DNA from: Lewinellaceae bacterium
GTDB lineage: Bacteria > Bacteroidota > Bacteroidia > Chitinophagales > Saprospiraceae
DNA length: 64,000 nt
Assembly: GCA_020636405.1 (NCBI GenBank)
Contig: JACJXW010000004.1
Span: 2,530,001-2,594,000, forward strand
Direction: 5' to 3'
Below are positions 49,401-58,218 of this stretch, in pieces. A program made the position numbers and the translations under genes. Below the pieces are notes generated by a model. That model was not told where the DNA came from. It ran no database searches and saw only the letters and a program-made list of their open reading frames with translations. Position 1 is the first letter of the stretch, and each line of letters starts with the position of its first letter.

Positions 49401-52400
49401 TTGCCACTACCGGCTGTGTCTCCAGGGACTCCGTTGAGGTGGTTCGCGATACGATCGCTCCACCGGCGGTTGCCAGCCCCGGAACGGATACTACCTTCCT
49501 GGGGTGTAATGAAATGGCCACGCTGACCGGTTTCGCCGGTGACAATACCGATAACCTCAGCTACGCCTGGGTAGATTCCAACGGAGATACCCTGACTACC
49601 GATTCGGTCTATATGACCAACCAGGTCGGCACCTTTACTTTCCAGGTGTTGAATGAATTGAACGGCTGTTTCAATTCGGACAATACCGTTGTGGTCATCG
49701 ACTCGGCCGTCGCGGTTGTAAATATCGTGGGAGACCCTACCCCCGACTTCACCTGCAATGGCCAGAATGTAACCCTGGAGGGGATCGTCACCAATATTAC
49801 CCCGGATGCCTTTACCTTTGAATGGATGGCTTCCAATGGAGCTGCCATCGAACCAGGCACCGAAGTGACCCTTTTTCCTGAAATTACCTCGCCGGGCACG
49901 ATCGAACTGATCGTTACCAGCGACCAAACCGGCTGTGTTTCTGCAGCTTCCATAGAGGTCGGCACCAATACCGACCCGCCTGCCGTTGCCATCAGTATGC
50001 CCGATACCCTGACCTGTGTTCAGGAAAGTGTAATACTGGACGCCTCCGGTTCCGCACAGAATGGCGCCTTCCGGTACGAGTGGCGTTATGTTGACCTTAA
50101 CCTGCAGGTAGGTACCGGGCTCACTGCCGAGACCGCCCTGGAGGGAACCTATATCTTCTCCGTTCTGGATACTATTTCCGGTTGTTCGGCCGCCGATACG
50201 ATCAGGGTTGTCCGGGATACGCTGGGGCCTGATTTTTCCGCCGGTTTCCCCGAAGACCTGACCTGCCTGAATGAAACCACGGAGGTGCGCACTTTCGTCA
50301 ACCTGCCCGACGGTACCTTTACCGTTCAATGGACCGCAGTGGACGGCGGCAATATTGTGAGCGGCGCTAACGATACGGTCACCGTATTTGATGCTGCCGG
50401 CACCTACGAGTTGGAAGTAACGGACAATTCTACGGGCTGCTCCGCCACCCTGGCGCGGGTCATAGAATCTTTCCAGGATTACCCCGTCGCCGATATTTCG
50501 AACGAAACGGTAATGATCACCTGCGTCAATGACCTGGATACGCTCGATGCGTCCCTCTCCACCCCGAATGACACCATCATTACGGTCACCTATCAGTGGA
50601 ATGCCATTGAAGGAACCATTACCGGGGATCCGACGCGGAATTTCCTTCCGGTTAGCACCCCCGGTATCTTCGAATTTGTGGTGACCAATGTAAACTCGCA
50701 GTGTGTCACCAGAGATACTGCTTATGTCTTCGAGGACAGGGATGAGCCGGTGGCCAATGCAGGTGATCCGCTAACCCTGGCTTGTATCAGTACAGAAGGG
50801 ATGCTCGATGGCAGCGGGTCAACACCGCCCGGAGGGAATATCGTTTATTTCTGGACCAACGAGGATAGCGATACCATTGGTACAGATGTGATGCTTCCGG
50901 TAACCTTGCCCGGAGTATATGTCCTTACGGTATTGAATACAGCTAACGGTTGTGTGGATAATGATGCTGTTGCCGTCAGTGCCGATGGCGAGCCTGCACA
51001 GATCGTTTTCGAAGCGCCGACCAATGCCGGCCTGCTCGACCTGGACTGCACCCTGGATACGGTGGCTGTCAGCTTCAGGATCGCCAATGATACGGTTATT
51101 GATGTCAATAACCTCGTTTTTACATGGGGTGGAGACATTCTCACAACCGCTGACCCCTTTACCGTTCAGGTATATACGGGGGGCACGTTCACGCTGATGG
51201 CCACAGATACCACCTCTGGCTGTGTAGGCACCAACGAGTTGGTCGTAACGGACCTGCGCGACCTGCCGGCCATAGCCATTGAGTCTACAGGAGAAATCAA
51301 CTGTATCCAGGATATGGTGATGTTGAGCGGTGAAGGCTCCGCCGTCGGTGATTCCATTCAATACCAGTGGCTGGATCCGAATGGTATGGAAGTCAGCACC
51401 ACCCTGCAGGCCAATGCTACCTTTCCGGGTACTTACCAACTGATAGTGACCAATACCAATACGAGCTGTACCGCTTCCGAAACCATTGATGTTGCCGAAG
51501 ACACAGCTCCGCCGGCCCTCATTTTCGATACTACGGACACCACCTTCCAATGCCGGGATGAATCGCTCCTGGTGATCGCTTCCGATTCCGGCCTTCCGGG
51601 CAACTTCTCTGAGATCAACTGGTCTTCCGTAAGTGGGGGAGTGGTGACGCCGATTGAGAATACGTTGACGGCAAGTGTCAATGGCCCCGGTACCTACCAG
51701 CTGCAACTGGTCAGCTCGGCCAACGGTTGTGATACCACTGCGACGATCTCCATCGCCGCCGATACCCTGGCGCCAAGTATTGCTCTGGCAGAGCCGCCGC
51801 TGTTGGGTTGCCCCGGACAAACGGTCTCCCTGGATGCCTCTCAGAGCGGTAGCCCGAGTGATTTCGAAACCATCAGCTGGTCGACGGCCAGTGGTTCGGG
51901 AACGGCCTCACCGGCTGCCGGTTCTCTGGTTGTAGATGTCAATGATGCCGGGACCTATCTGGTGACCCTCGTCAGCGCTGACAATGGCTGCGAGGCTACT
52001 CAGGAAGTCGTCGTCGAACTGGACCCGAATGCACCGGTGGCCGAGGCTACTGCCAGCAACACGGTTGTAGGTTGTGGCGAGACGGTGATGTTGGACGGCT
52101 CTGCCTCCAGCCAGGGTGCGATCTACGACTACCAGTGGGTATCCCTCTCCGGAGGTGCGGTAACACCCAACCCCGGTAATGAAACGATGGCCACGGTAAC
52201 CGCAGCCGGTACCTATCAGCTGATCGTGTTCAATATGCAAACCATGTGTTCGGATACTTCTGCTGCGGTAGAACTGGCCCTTGACCCGAGCCTGGTTGCC
52301 GCTGCCGCCAGCCAGGACGCTGCCGCCTGCGGCGATGACGCTCCGATCAGTGGCAACGCCGGCGCACTGCCTGCCAATACTACCGGCCGCTGGACATCGC

Positions 52401-53134
52401 TCAGCGGCGCCATTATCGCGGAGGAGGGAAGCCCCTCCACTACGGTTAGCGGCCTTCAGGAAGGAGAAAACATTCTGATCTGGTCGCTGTCCCAGGATGG
52501 ATGTGCCAACTACAGTTCTGATACCCTGGTGGTCATTCCCGAGAAGGCTCCGGACGCTGTTATCGATGAACTGGTGCTCGAAAGAGGGGAGAACAGCGCT
52601 ACGCTGGATGTAACGGCCAACGACCAACTCCTTGGTGTAAGCGATTGGACGGTAAGTGTAATAACGGATCCCTCCCTCGGCCGCGTCACCGATGAAGGAA
52701 ACGGCTCCCTCAATTATACCCTGTCCATCTCGCTGCTGACTCCGGCATCGGATGAGTTCACCTATGAGATCTGCAACGCTCTTTGCCCGGAACTCTGCTC
52801 CCAGGCAATGGTCGAAGTAGCGATCGAGCGCGATACCACCGGCAAATTCGATGTGCCCAACGGCATTACCCCGAATGGCGATGGACTCAATGACGCTCTG
52901 ATCTTTGACCAGCTCCTGCTGAACCCGGAAGACTATCCGGACAACGAACTGATCATCTTCAACCGTTGGGGGGACATCGTGTTCGAGGCAAAACCCTACA
53001 ACAACGATTGGCAGGGACAGTCCTCTAATGGCGATGAACTGCCGGACGGCACCTATTACTATGTTCTGCGCCTCAATATCGGGGAAGGAGAGATCCTGCG
53101 CGGAGACATAACGGTGATCAAAGCAGTTAAATAG
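46439..53134 (+). CDS. Giant surface adhesin: cohesin-like and Ig-like modules with type B T9SS signal
   Basis: A 2,231-residue exported protein (an in-frame ATG at 46400 would add 13 residues before the signal peptide MKKILATLAIGLALTTAAFA). Residues ~20-760 contain five cohesin-like beta-sandwich modules, each with a 'VCVDVIVANFTDILSTRFFIQWD' type start and a 'VIFQVCF' type end. Residues ~815-2080 hold roughly fourteen ~85-residue Ig/PKD-like modules with repeated 'C...V.LDASGS', 'Y.W' and 'GTYQLIVTN...GC' text. The type B sorting domain starts near residue 2134 (VPNGITPNGDGLNDALIF, then FNRWGDIVFEAK). Its position behind a PorP/SprF gene fits a secreted cell-surface fibre comparable to SprB in gliding bacteria. 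Ligand unknown. Confidence 0.88.
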   Translation: MKKILATLAIGLALTTAAFAQPTINIVPPAGDPPCTGEEVCVDVIVANFTDILSTRFFIQWDSTVLQFNNTQSYNLPNMGPGNFTQVSNGRLLVVWESMDNVDCNNPTAMGVTVADDMVIFQVCFTALGNYGAATDIIIPATASPLTPDIKRKGAGCTNIGIEDSDIDTALVSSCVRPFIIDISDEQGNEGDLVCIDFRVFGMDALTSFQFPIVWDPNKAAFENIVISQNLPNLALSSFGVPGQAAGVLPGSVTVSWNAPVPNNGLSLPDSTVIFQLCLRLRPGSCNMIFPVGIGAQQPGQPSFRPEASNDFQSGFNDIAVGQFAGEVAVGPCNPTGLQLSANCGPAVEVNDQICIPVLAGSNFQNVTDLSFLIEWNPNILSFTGTQNQGLPGGITFNTANSGNGILGMAWDGNPSNRNNGDVLFEVCFDVIGLGGNSPFTFINNEDDVAQINNGPNIGINPTNCEISVNQPAGVFMEITDDLQGRPGDTLCFDFFVYDFTEVESMQFSLAFEPTEIEYILAGGLQNLTLPGATAANFNFFGVSGGQITFTWTAPSPVTLSPGEQIFTLCFRVPDSGTTPGFCDLLDVVDVPLEAEVITTGSNGENVGLIDSDSRYCILSPEGFYLDIGNVTGDIQDTLCVPVKVSEFVDITSGNFTINWNPGALALTAVNDMGAIPGLNIGQSGQPVGNVDFDFNAPAGLSLVDSTLIFEMCFELLGPPDSCFAVTVSETPQATVTTLNGDGSLLDIPGEVCINDRLFIVETIINPETCPGSGDGSARVVVEGGRGPYIYSWETQPPQFLDSARFLSEGFVVVTILDQSAPPLKITDTLYINALGADLFVNAGPDKVSSCDPPCTFVSPQASQGPNIMYTWTASQGGQVCSNPNDRVLLGRGPGKFVIEVKDINTGCSVTDEVLLTPPVFPTAEAGDSPSLTCVRDEVTLDASGSTRGDTIQYTWRGPNNNIIAGPSNAAITAIGQDTGFYFLEVEIATTGCVSRDSVEVVRDTIAPPAVASPGTDTTFLGCNEMATLTGFAGDNTDNLSYAWVDSNGDTLTTDSVYMTNQVGTFTFQVLNELNGCFNSDNTVVVIDSAVAVVNIVGDPTPDFTCNGQNVTLEGIVTNITPDAFTFEWMASNGAAIEPGTEVTLFPEITSPGTIELIVTSDQTGCVSAASIEVGTNTDPPAVAISMPDTLTCVQESVILDASGSAQNGAFRYEWRYVDLNLQVGTGLTAETALEGTYIFSVLDTISGCSAADTIRVVRDTLGPDFSAGFPEDLTCLNETTEVRTFVNLPDGTFTVQWTAVDGGNIVSGANDTVTVFDAAGTYELEVTDNSTGCSATLARVIESFQDYPVADISNETVMITCVNDLDTLDASLSTPNDTIITVTYQWNAIEGTITGDPTRNFLPVSTPGIFEFVVTNVNSQCVTRDTAYVFEDRDEPVANAGDPLTLACISTEGMLDGSGSTPPGGNIVYFWTNEDSDTIGTDVMLPVTLPGVYVLTVLNTANGCVDNDAVAVSADGEPAQIVFEAPTNAGLLDLDCTLDTVAVSFRIANDTVIDVNNLVFTWGGDILTTADPFTVQVYTGGTFTLMATDTTSGCVGTNELVVTDLRDLPAIAIESTGEINCIQDMVMLSGEGSAVGDSIQYQWLDPNGMEVSTTLQANATFPGTYQLIVTNTNTSCTASETIDVAEDTAPPALIFDTTDTTFQCRDESLLVIASDSGLPGNFSEINWSSVSGGVVTPIENTLTASVNGPGTYQLQLVSSANGCDTTATISIAADTLAPSIALAEPPLLGCPGQTVSLDASQSGSPSDFETISWSTASGSGTASPAAGSLVVDVNDAGTYLVTLVSADNGCEATQEVVVELDPNAPVAEATASNTVVGCGETVMLDGSASSQGAIYDYQWVSLSGGAVTPNPGNETMATVTAAGTYQLIVFNMQTMCSDTSAAVELALDPSLVAAAASQDAAACGDDAPISGNAGALPANTTGRWTSLSGAIIAEEGSPSTTVSGLQEGENILIWSLSQDGCANYSSDTLVVIPEKAPDAVIDELVLERGENSATLDVTANDQLLGVSDWTVSVITDPSLGRVTDEGNGSLNYTLSISLLTPASDEFTYEICNALCPELCSQAMVEVAIERDTTGKFDVPNGITPNGDGLNDALIFDQLLLNPEDYPDNELIIFNRWGDIVFEAKPYNNDWQGQSSNGDELPDGTYYYVLRLNIGEGEILRGDITVIKAVK

Positions 53135-53158
53135 CAACTATTAACAAATCATAGTTTC

Positions 53159-53223
53159 GAGGCCCTTCCTTCGGGAAGGGCCTCCCTTAAAGGTGGCCCT
53201 TCCCGAAAGCGCCACCTTTTTTT
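53159..53223 (+). terminator. Double hairpin terminator after giant adhesin gene
   Basis: Hairpin 1 has a perfect 11-bp stem closed by a TTCG tetraloop (53159-53184). Hairpin 2 has arms AAAGGTGGC (53189-53197) and GCCACCTTT (53211-53219) followed by a run of seven T. The loop of hairpin 2 (CCTTCCCGAAAG) is complementary to the 3' arm of hairpin 1, so a pseudoknot or alternative fold is possible. Confidence 0.88.
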
Positions 53224-53255
53224 GTTATCACTGTCGCTATTCATCATAATAATGT

Positions 53256-53263
53256 TAAATTTG
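53256..53263 (+). promoter_or_regulatory. Probable -7 element and structured leader of SprB-like gene
   Basis: TAAATTTG matches TAnnTTTG exactly, 211 bp before the ATG at 53474. The leader between them holds several stems, including CCTGCT/AGCAGG (53384-53402) and TCCTTT/AAAGGA near 53366-53379. The -33 match is weak. Confidence 0.45.
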
Positions 53264-53473
53264 TGTATTCTTGCTTTCTCGTTTATGGAATTGTGCAAGC
53301 AACTGTCTCCCTCTTATATAAGCGGGCTTTTGATTCAAGAGCATCGCTCCCTTCTGTATATTCATCCTTTTCAAAAGGACGTTCCTGCTCCGGCATAGCA
53401 GGCCGGTAGGCAATACTGCCTTTGGCCTTCGGCAGCAGGAAGATTTTTGCTGCTATCTAAAAACAGGATATTC

Positions 53474-56400
53474 ATGAAGCGTTTTCTTTTATTGTTCCTG
53501 CTCGGCCAGTCTGTTTTTTCAATGGGCCAGGTAGAGGTACGGCTGACTGTCCAGGGGGCGGTTACTGCCTCCGATTGTGATGACCTTTTTTCGGCTCCGG
53601 ACCTGCTCTGGGAGGTGAATGTGGAAAATGAGGGCTGGATCACCTATCCTCAAACCAGTAACGGCGCCTGCTTTGCGGCTTTGCCCAATCAGCAGTACAC
53701 GGCCAGTTATACCTGTGCAGTAGATGCCCCTGCGCAGATGCAGGTCTGCTTCCGGGCTTTTGAGAACGATCCCATTCTGCCCATTGGGTGTGCCATTGTC
53801 CGGTCCTGCCTGGAGGAAACCTGTGGCAATTTCGCTTTGCCCGCTCCCGGCCAGAGTATAGATTACACCCTGGCATTGCCGGCCGGCGGCACTTCCACCG
53901 GAGAACTCAGTTTTACAATTGAAGTGGAGGGCCTGGGCGGTACCAACGGCGAGCCTTGTTCTGCCATTGACCTGGGCCTGCTTACCAATAATGATACACT
54001 GGGCAATTTCACTCAGGGCTTGTATTCCAACCTGTGTGGAACACTGGCCCCGGGCGAGCCCAATCCCATCAACCAGGGCGGCTTCAACAACGAGAATGGC
54101 GTATGGTTCCAGTTTACTACCGATAGTGATATTGGTTCCCTTATGTTGATCCAGGCGCTGAGTGACCCGGAAATAGCCGGTGATTCCCTGGATATCCAGA
54201 TGGCGGTTTACGGTACGGACAATAATGCCTGTGATGGTTCTTTTAATTTGCTCAGCTGGTCCTCGCCCAATAACAGCTATGATGTATTTATGAATTTCCG
54301 TTGCCCTCAGCCGAATACGACCTATTACGTTCTGATCGATGGGGCCTTCACCGTATCCGGTTCAGAGGAAGGGCTCTTCGGCTTGCAGGTGATCAATGTA
54401 GGGGTGCAAGATGCCCCGGACGAACGCTGCGATGCCCTCATGCTGGGAGCAGTACCCGATGGTGGTTCCGTCAGCTTGCCAGAACCGGTAGGCAACCTCT
54501 GTGCCACCAGCGTAGGAGACCCGTTCAGCCCCAACTTCGTTGTCCAGTCCTCGGTCTGGTTTCAGTTCATCGCACCTTCCTCCGGCCATATTATCATCGA
54601 TGCCGTATCTGCTCGCGCAGTGGATTCCATCGGCATCCAGCTGGGCCTTTACCGGCCGGCGACAGGCAGCTGCACCGGCTTTTTCCAGCACATCGCCAGC
54701 CAGTACACATTTGAAGACCTGGACGAGTCCATGGAAGTCACCTGCCTTTTTCCGGGTGAACCTTATTACCTGCTGGTCGACGGCGACGCCGATGCCAACC
54801 GGGGCATTTTTACGCTCTCCATCTCCGACGCCGGAGACATCACTCCGGTGACCAACCTGGATACTACGATCTGTTTTGGGGATAGTTTTACCGTGGGCAG
54901 CTCCGTTTATACCGAGCCCGGTTTTTATTCCGATACGCTACAGGTCTTCCGGGGTTGCGACAGCATCGTCAATACTAACCTTACCGTACTGCCTCCCATC
55001 GTGCTCCAGGTGGATCAGACACAACCGGCTATCGGAGAAGGCAATGCCAATGGTGTCGGCGTACTGAGCGCTACCGGTGGTTCAGGCGGCAACTATTCCT
55101 TTGAATGGTGTGATGGTACGACAACCGCTCAGAACAATATGCTCGTTGGTGGGGCGCAGTGCTGCGTGACGGCCAGTGACGATTTTGGTTGTACGGTGGA
55201 TACCTGCTTTACCGTAATGTTTATTACCGATATCATTCCCTCCTTCATCCCCGATACCCTCGCCTGCTTTGGGGATGAGAACGGGCGGATCATCTTTTCT
55301 GCCATCAACGGGCAACCTCCTTATAACTATACCTGGCAGAACAGCGACGACTCCATAAACGGCAACGGGACCATAGCGGATGAAGGAGAGGAGGTTATCC
55401 TGCCAGACCTTCCTGCCGGCGTTTACACCATTTCCGTCATGGACATGTATTTCGATACTACCTTTACCGTTAATGTCCTGGAGCCGGAGTTGCTTACCTT
55501 GCAGTTGGGCAGCACGGCAGATGCCAGCTGTTTTGGCGTTTGCGACGGCGATGCCAGCGTTGTGGCCGGCGGGGGCGTTGGGGGTTATCAGTTCAGTTGG
55601 AGTCAGGGTGCTACCGGAGCCATGGCCGCCGGCCTTTGTGCCGGAAGCTATTCCGTATCCGTTACCGATATGAACGGTTGTATGGAAGAAGTGAGCCTGA
55701 GCATCGAAGAACCGGCAGAATTCATCGCTACGGCCATTGAAGTACAGCCGGTTTCCTGTTTTGAAGGCAGGGACGCCATTGTCTCGGTTGAAACCAACGG
55801 TTCTCCCATTGCTTACCAATGGAGTACCGGCGACGACACCCAAAGCGTAACCGGTTTGCCTGCCGGCGCCTACACCGTGGCCGTAACCAATACCGACGGT
55901 TGCCAGGACGAGGCGGAAGTGACGGTGAACCAACCCGCTGCGCCTGTTTCGGTTGCTATTTTGTTGGAACAACCGGTAAGTTGCCAGGGCGATTCCGACG
56001 GCGCATTGCGGGCCGTTCCCGCGGGGCCGGGGCAGCCCTTTACCTTTGAGTGGTCCAATGGGGCCGGTGGTGAAGTCGCTTCCGGCTTGCAGGCAGGTTC
56101 GTATGCTGTATTGCTTACCAATGATAAGGGGTGCCAGGACAGCACCAATTTTGTCCTGGAAGAACCGGATCGCCTGCAGGCGCAGCTCTCTGCTGTGGAT
56201 GTCACCTGTGTCAGCGGGGAAAACGGCGGCGCCATTTCCATAGATACGACTTTCGGCGGTACTCCCCCATACCGTTACTCGCTGGATGGGGTAGTATTTG
56301 GCTCTTCAACCCAGTTTCCCGCTTTGTTCGCGGATACCTATACCGTTGTCGTTCAGGATGCCGCCGGTTGTGAGGAGGAGTTCGCTCAGACTGTTGCCGG

Positions 56401-56947
56401 CGCGCCGGAGCTCCTGGTCGAACTGGGCGACACCCGCAGCCTCCAGCTGGGGGATTCCCTTTTGCTAACGGCTCAGCCTACTAGTACAACGGTGGCCTAT
56501 ACCTGGTCGTTTGCGGATAGTACAGGTAACAAAGAGGCGGGCCAGTCCATCTGGGTGTCGCCCTTTATTTCTACGGGATATTATGTTGAAGTATTTGACA
56601 CGGTCACACTTTGCCGGGCCAGTGATTTTGTATTGGTCAATGTACGCACGGACCGCAGGGTTTTCATACCCAATGCCTTCAGTCCCAACGAGGATGGCAG
56701 GAACGATTTTTTCACGGTCTATGCCGATAAGTCGGTGGTACGGGTGAGGTCGTTGCGGGTCTTCAGCCGCGGCGGCAGCCTGGTTTACGAAGAGCTCGAC
56801 TTCCAACCCAACAACGACAGTCAGGGTTGGGACGGCACGTTCCGGGATCAGGAACTGGACCCTGGCGTTTTTGTCTATGCGGCGGAGATAGAATTTATAG
56901 ACGGGCGTATCGAAGTGTACAGTGGGGATGTGATGTTGATGAAATGA
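53474..56947 (+). CDS. SprB-repeat surface protein with type B T9SS signal
   Basis: A 1,157-residue exported protein. The ATG at 53474 gives the signal peptide MKRFLLLFLLGQSVFSMGQ. Two copies of a ~135-residue lectin- or PPC-like domain ('NENGVWFQFTTDSD', 'QSSVWFQFIAPSSG'; ~150-460) are followed by a short Ig-like link. Residues ~590-975 consist of SprB repeats: 'SCFGVCDGDASVVAGGGVGGYQFSWSQGATGAMAAGLCAGSYSVSVTDMNGC' and three or four relatives. The type B domain starts at residue ~1062 (VFIPNAFSPNEDGRNDFF). SprB repeats are known from the mobile gliding adhesin SprB. It has its own likely promoter, separated from the adhesin gene by a strong terminator. Confidence 0.9.
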   Translation: MKRFLLLFLLGQSVFSMGQVEVRLTVQGAVTASDCDDLFSAPDLLWEVNVENEGWITYPQTSNGACFAALPNQQYTASYTCAVDAPAQMQVCFRAFENDPILPIGCAIVRSCLEETCGNFALPAPGQSIDYTLALPAGGTSTGELSFTIEVEGLGGTNGEPCSAIDLGLLTNNDTLGNFTQGLYSNLCGTLAPGEPNPINQGGFNNENGVWFQFTTDSDIGSLMLIQALSDPEIAGDSLDIQMAVYGTDNNACDGSFNLLSWSSPNNSYDVFMNFRCPQPNTTYYVLIDGAFTVSGSEEGLFGLQVINVGVQDAPDERCDALMLGAVPDGGSVSLPEPVGNLCATSVGDPFSPNFVVQSSVWFQFIAPSSGHIIIDAVSARAVDSIGIQLGLYRPATGSCTGFFQHIASQYTFEDLDESMEVTCLFPGEPYYLLVDGDADANRGIFTLSISDAGDITPVTNLDTTICFGDSFTVGSSVYTEPGFYSDTLQVFRGCDSIVNTNLTVLPPIVLQVDQTQPAIGEGNANGVGVLSATGGSGGNYSFEWCDGTTTAQNNMLVGGAQCCVTASDDFGCTVDTCFTVMFITDIIPSFIPDTLACFGDENGRIIFSAINGQPPYNYTWQNSDDSINGNGTIADEGEEVILPDLPAGVYTISVMDMYFDTTFTVNVLEPELLTLQLGSTADASCFGVCDGDASVVAGGGVGGYQFSWSQGATGAMAAGLCAGSYSVSVTDMNGCMEEVSLSIEEPAEFIATAIEVQPVSCFEGRDAIVSVETNGSPIAYQWSTGDDTQSVTGLPAGAYTVAVTNTDGCQDEAEVTVNQPAAPVSVAILLEQPVSCQGDSDGALRAVPAGPGQPFTFEWSNGAGGEVASGLQAGSYAVLLTNDKGCQDSTNFVLEEPDRLQAQLSAVDVTCVSGENGGAISIDTTFGGTPPYRYSLDGVVFGSSTQFPALFADTYTVVVQDAAGCEEEFAQTVAGAPELLVELGDTRSLQLGDSLLLTAQPTSTTVAYTWSFADSTGNKEAGQSIWVSPFISTGYYVEVFDTVTLCRASDFVLVNVRTDRRVFIPNAFSPNEDGRNDFFTVYADKSVVRVRSLRVFSRGGSLVYEELDFQPNNDSQGWDGTFRDQELDPGVFVYAAEIEFIDGRIEVYSGDVMLMK

Positions 56948-56988
56948 GGTGGATTATTTTGCTAGAGTATAATCAGATATAGCTGAAA

Positions 56989-57012
56989 ACGGGCCACTTG
57001 GTAGTGGCCCGT
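56989..57012. terminator. Bidirectional hairpin terminator between convergent genes
   Basis: The 10-bp stem ACGGGCCACT/AGTGGCCCGT with loop TGGT lies 42 bp after the SprB-like stop and 7 bp after the thiolase stop. TTTT follows at 57017-57020 on the + strand and AAAA precedes it. The same core is used after aspA. Confidence 0.8.
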
Positions 57013-57018
57013 CCTGTT

Positions 57019-58191
57019 TTAGTTCAGCAGTTCGTAGATGCCGGCGATCCCTTGCCCGCCGCCGACGCAGGCAGTCACCATACCGTATTTTTTGCCCTGG
57101 CGGCGCAGCTCGTTGAAGAGCTGGGTAGAGAGCTTGGCGCCGGTGCATCCGAGCGGATGGCCCAGCGCGATGGCCCCACCATTGACATTGACGATTTCCG
57201 GATTGAGGCCGGCTTCCTGGATGACGGCCAGGGCCTGAGCGGCGAAAGCTTCATTGAGCTCGATCAGGTCGACATCTGCCAGTTTCAGCCCGGCCTGCTT
57301 CAGGGCCTTGGGAATGGCTACGCACGGCCCAATGCCCATATAGAGCGGGTCGACCCCTCCGACGGAACAGGACGCCAGGCGGGCGATGGGCTGTACCCCC
57401 AGCTGTTTCACCATCTCTTCACTCATGACCAGGGTAAATGCGGCGCCATCGGAAGTCTGGGAGGAGTTGCCGGCAGTGACAATACCACCCTGGGCGAAAG
57501 CCGGCCGCAGCTTGGCCAGTACTTCCACGCTGGTATCGGCCCGCACCCCTTCATCAGTATCTACTGTATGTTCACTCTTTACGCGTTTGTTGTCCTTGAC
57601 GTATACCTCTTCCACCGTCACTGGAACGATCTCGTCTCTGAACTTGCCGCCAGCGATGGCGGCGGCAGCCTTCTGGTGAGAATGATAGGCAAACTCATCG
57701 GCGGCTTGGCGGGAGATGCCGTATTTTTTCGCTACCGCCTCGGCAGTCAGGCCCATGCTGGCCAGATAGTTCGGAGTAGAAGCGGCGACCTTGTAGCTGG
57801 GCGCCAGCTTATATCCGGTCATGGGGATCATACTCATGTTTTCGGCGCCTCCGGCGATGTAGATATGGCCCATTCCTGCCTTGATCTTGGCGGCGGCGAT
57901 GGAGATGGCCTCGAGGCCTGAGGCGCAGTACCGGTTGATGGTCATTCCGGGGACTTCTTTGCCCAGCGCCCGCATGGAGATCTGCCGGCCGATCTGTAGG
58001 CCTTGTTCTCCTTCCGGGTTGGCGCAGCCGACGATGACGTCATCGGTAAGCTTGGGGTCCAGTTCCGGGGTTTGGGCCAGAAGGTGGCGGATGATGTCTA
58101 CGGCCAGGTCGTCAGAACGGTAATTCCGGAACCCTCCTTTTTTGGCTTTGCCTACGGCTGACCGATAGGCTTTGACGATATATGCTTCCAT
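57019..58191 (-). CDS. fadA: Acetyl-CoA C-acyltransferase (3-ketoacyl-CoA thiolase)
   Basis: A 390-residue thiolase that cleaves 3-ketoacyl-CoA in the last step of beta-oxidation. The nucleophilic C89 is in INRYCASGLEAI, the general-base histidine H345 in GGAIALGHPLGCTGAK and the second active cysteine C375 in MVTACVGGGQG. 'NGLxx'-type degradative features and the operon partner support a catabolic rather than a biosynthetic role. It lies 27 bp downstream of the bifunctional dehydrogenase/hydratase gene on the same strand, matching the fadN-fadA order known from Bacillus and Bacteroidota. Cytosolic. Confidence 0.93.
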   Translation of the reverse strand: MEAYIVKAYRSAVGKAKKGGFRNYRSDDLAVDIIRHLLAQTPELDPKLTDDVIVGCANPEGEQGLQIGRQISMRALGKEVPGMTINRYCASGLEAISIAAAKIKAGMGHIYIAGGAENMSMIPMTGYKLAPSYKVAASTPNYLASMGLTAEAVAKKYGISRQAADEFAYHSHQKAAAAIAGGKFRDEIVPVTVEEVYVKDNKRVKSEHTVDTDEGVRADTSVEVLAKLRPAFAQGGIVTAGNSSQTSDGAAFTLVMSEEMVKQLGVQPIARLASCSVGGVDPLYMGIGPCVAIPKALKQAGLKLADVDLIELNEAFAAQALAVIQEAGLNPEIVNVNGGAIALGHPLGCTGAKLSTQLFNELRRQGKKYGMVTACVGGGQGIAGIYELLN

Positions 58192-58218
58192 GGTTGTTCT
58201 TTCTATTTTTGATTACTG

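Noticed and set aside
48860..50329. 489-codon minus-strand open frame
   Set aside because: It lies antisense inside the giant adhesin gene; the repeats and GC-rich codons keep the opposite strand open. No family motif or start context.
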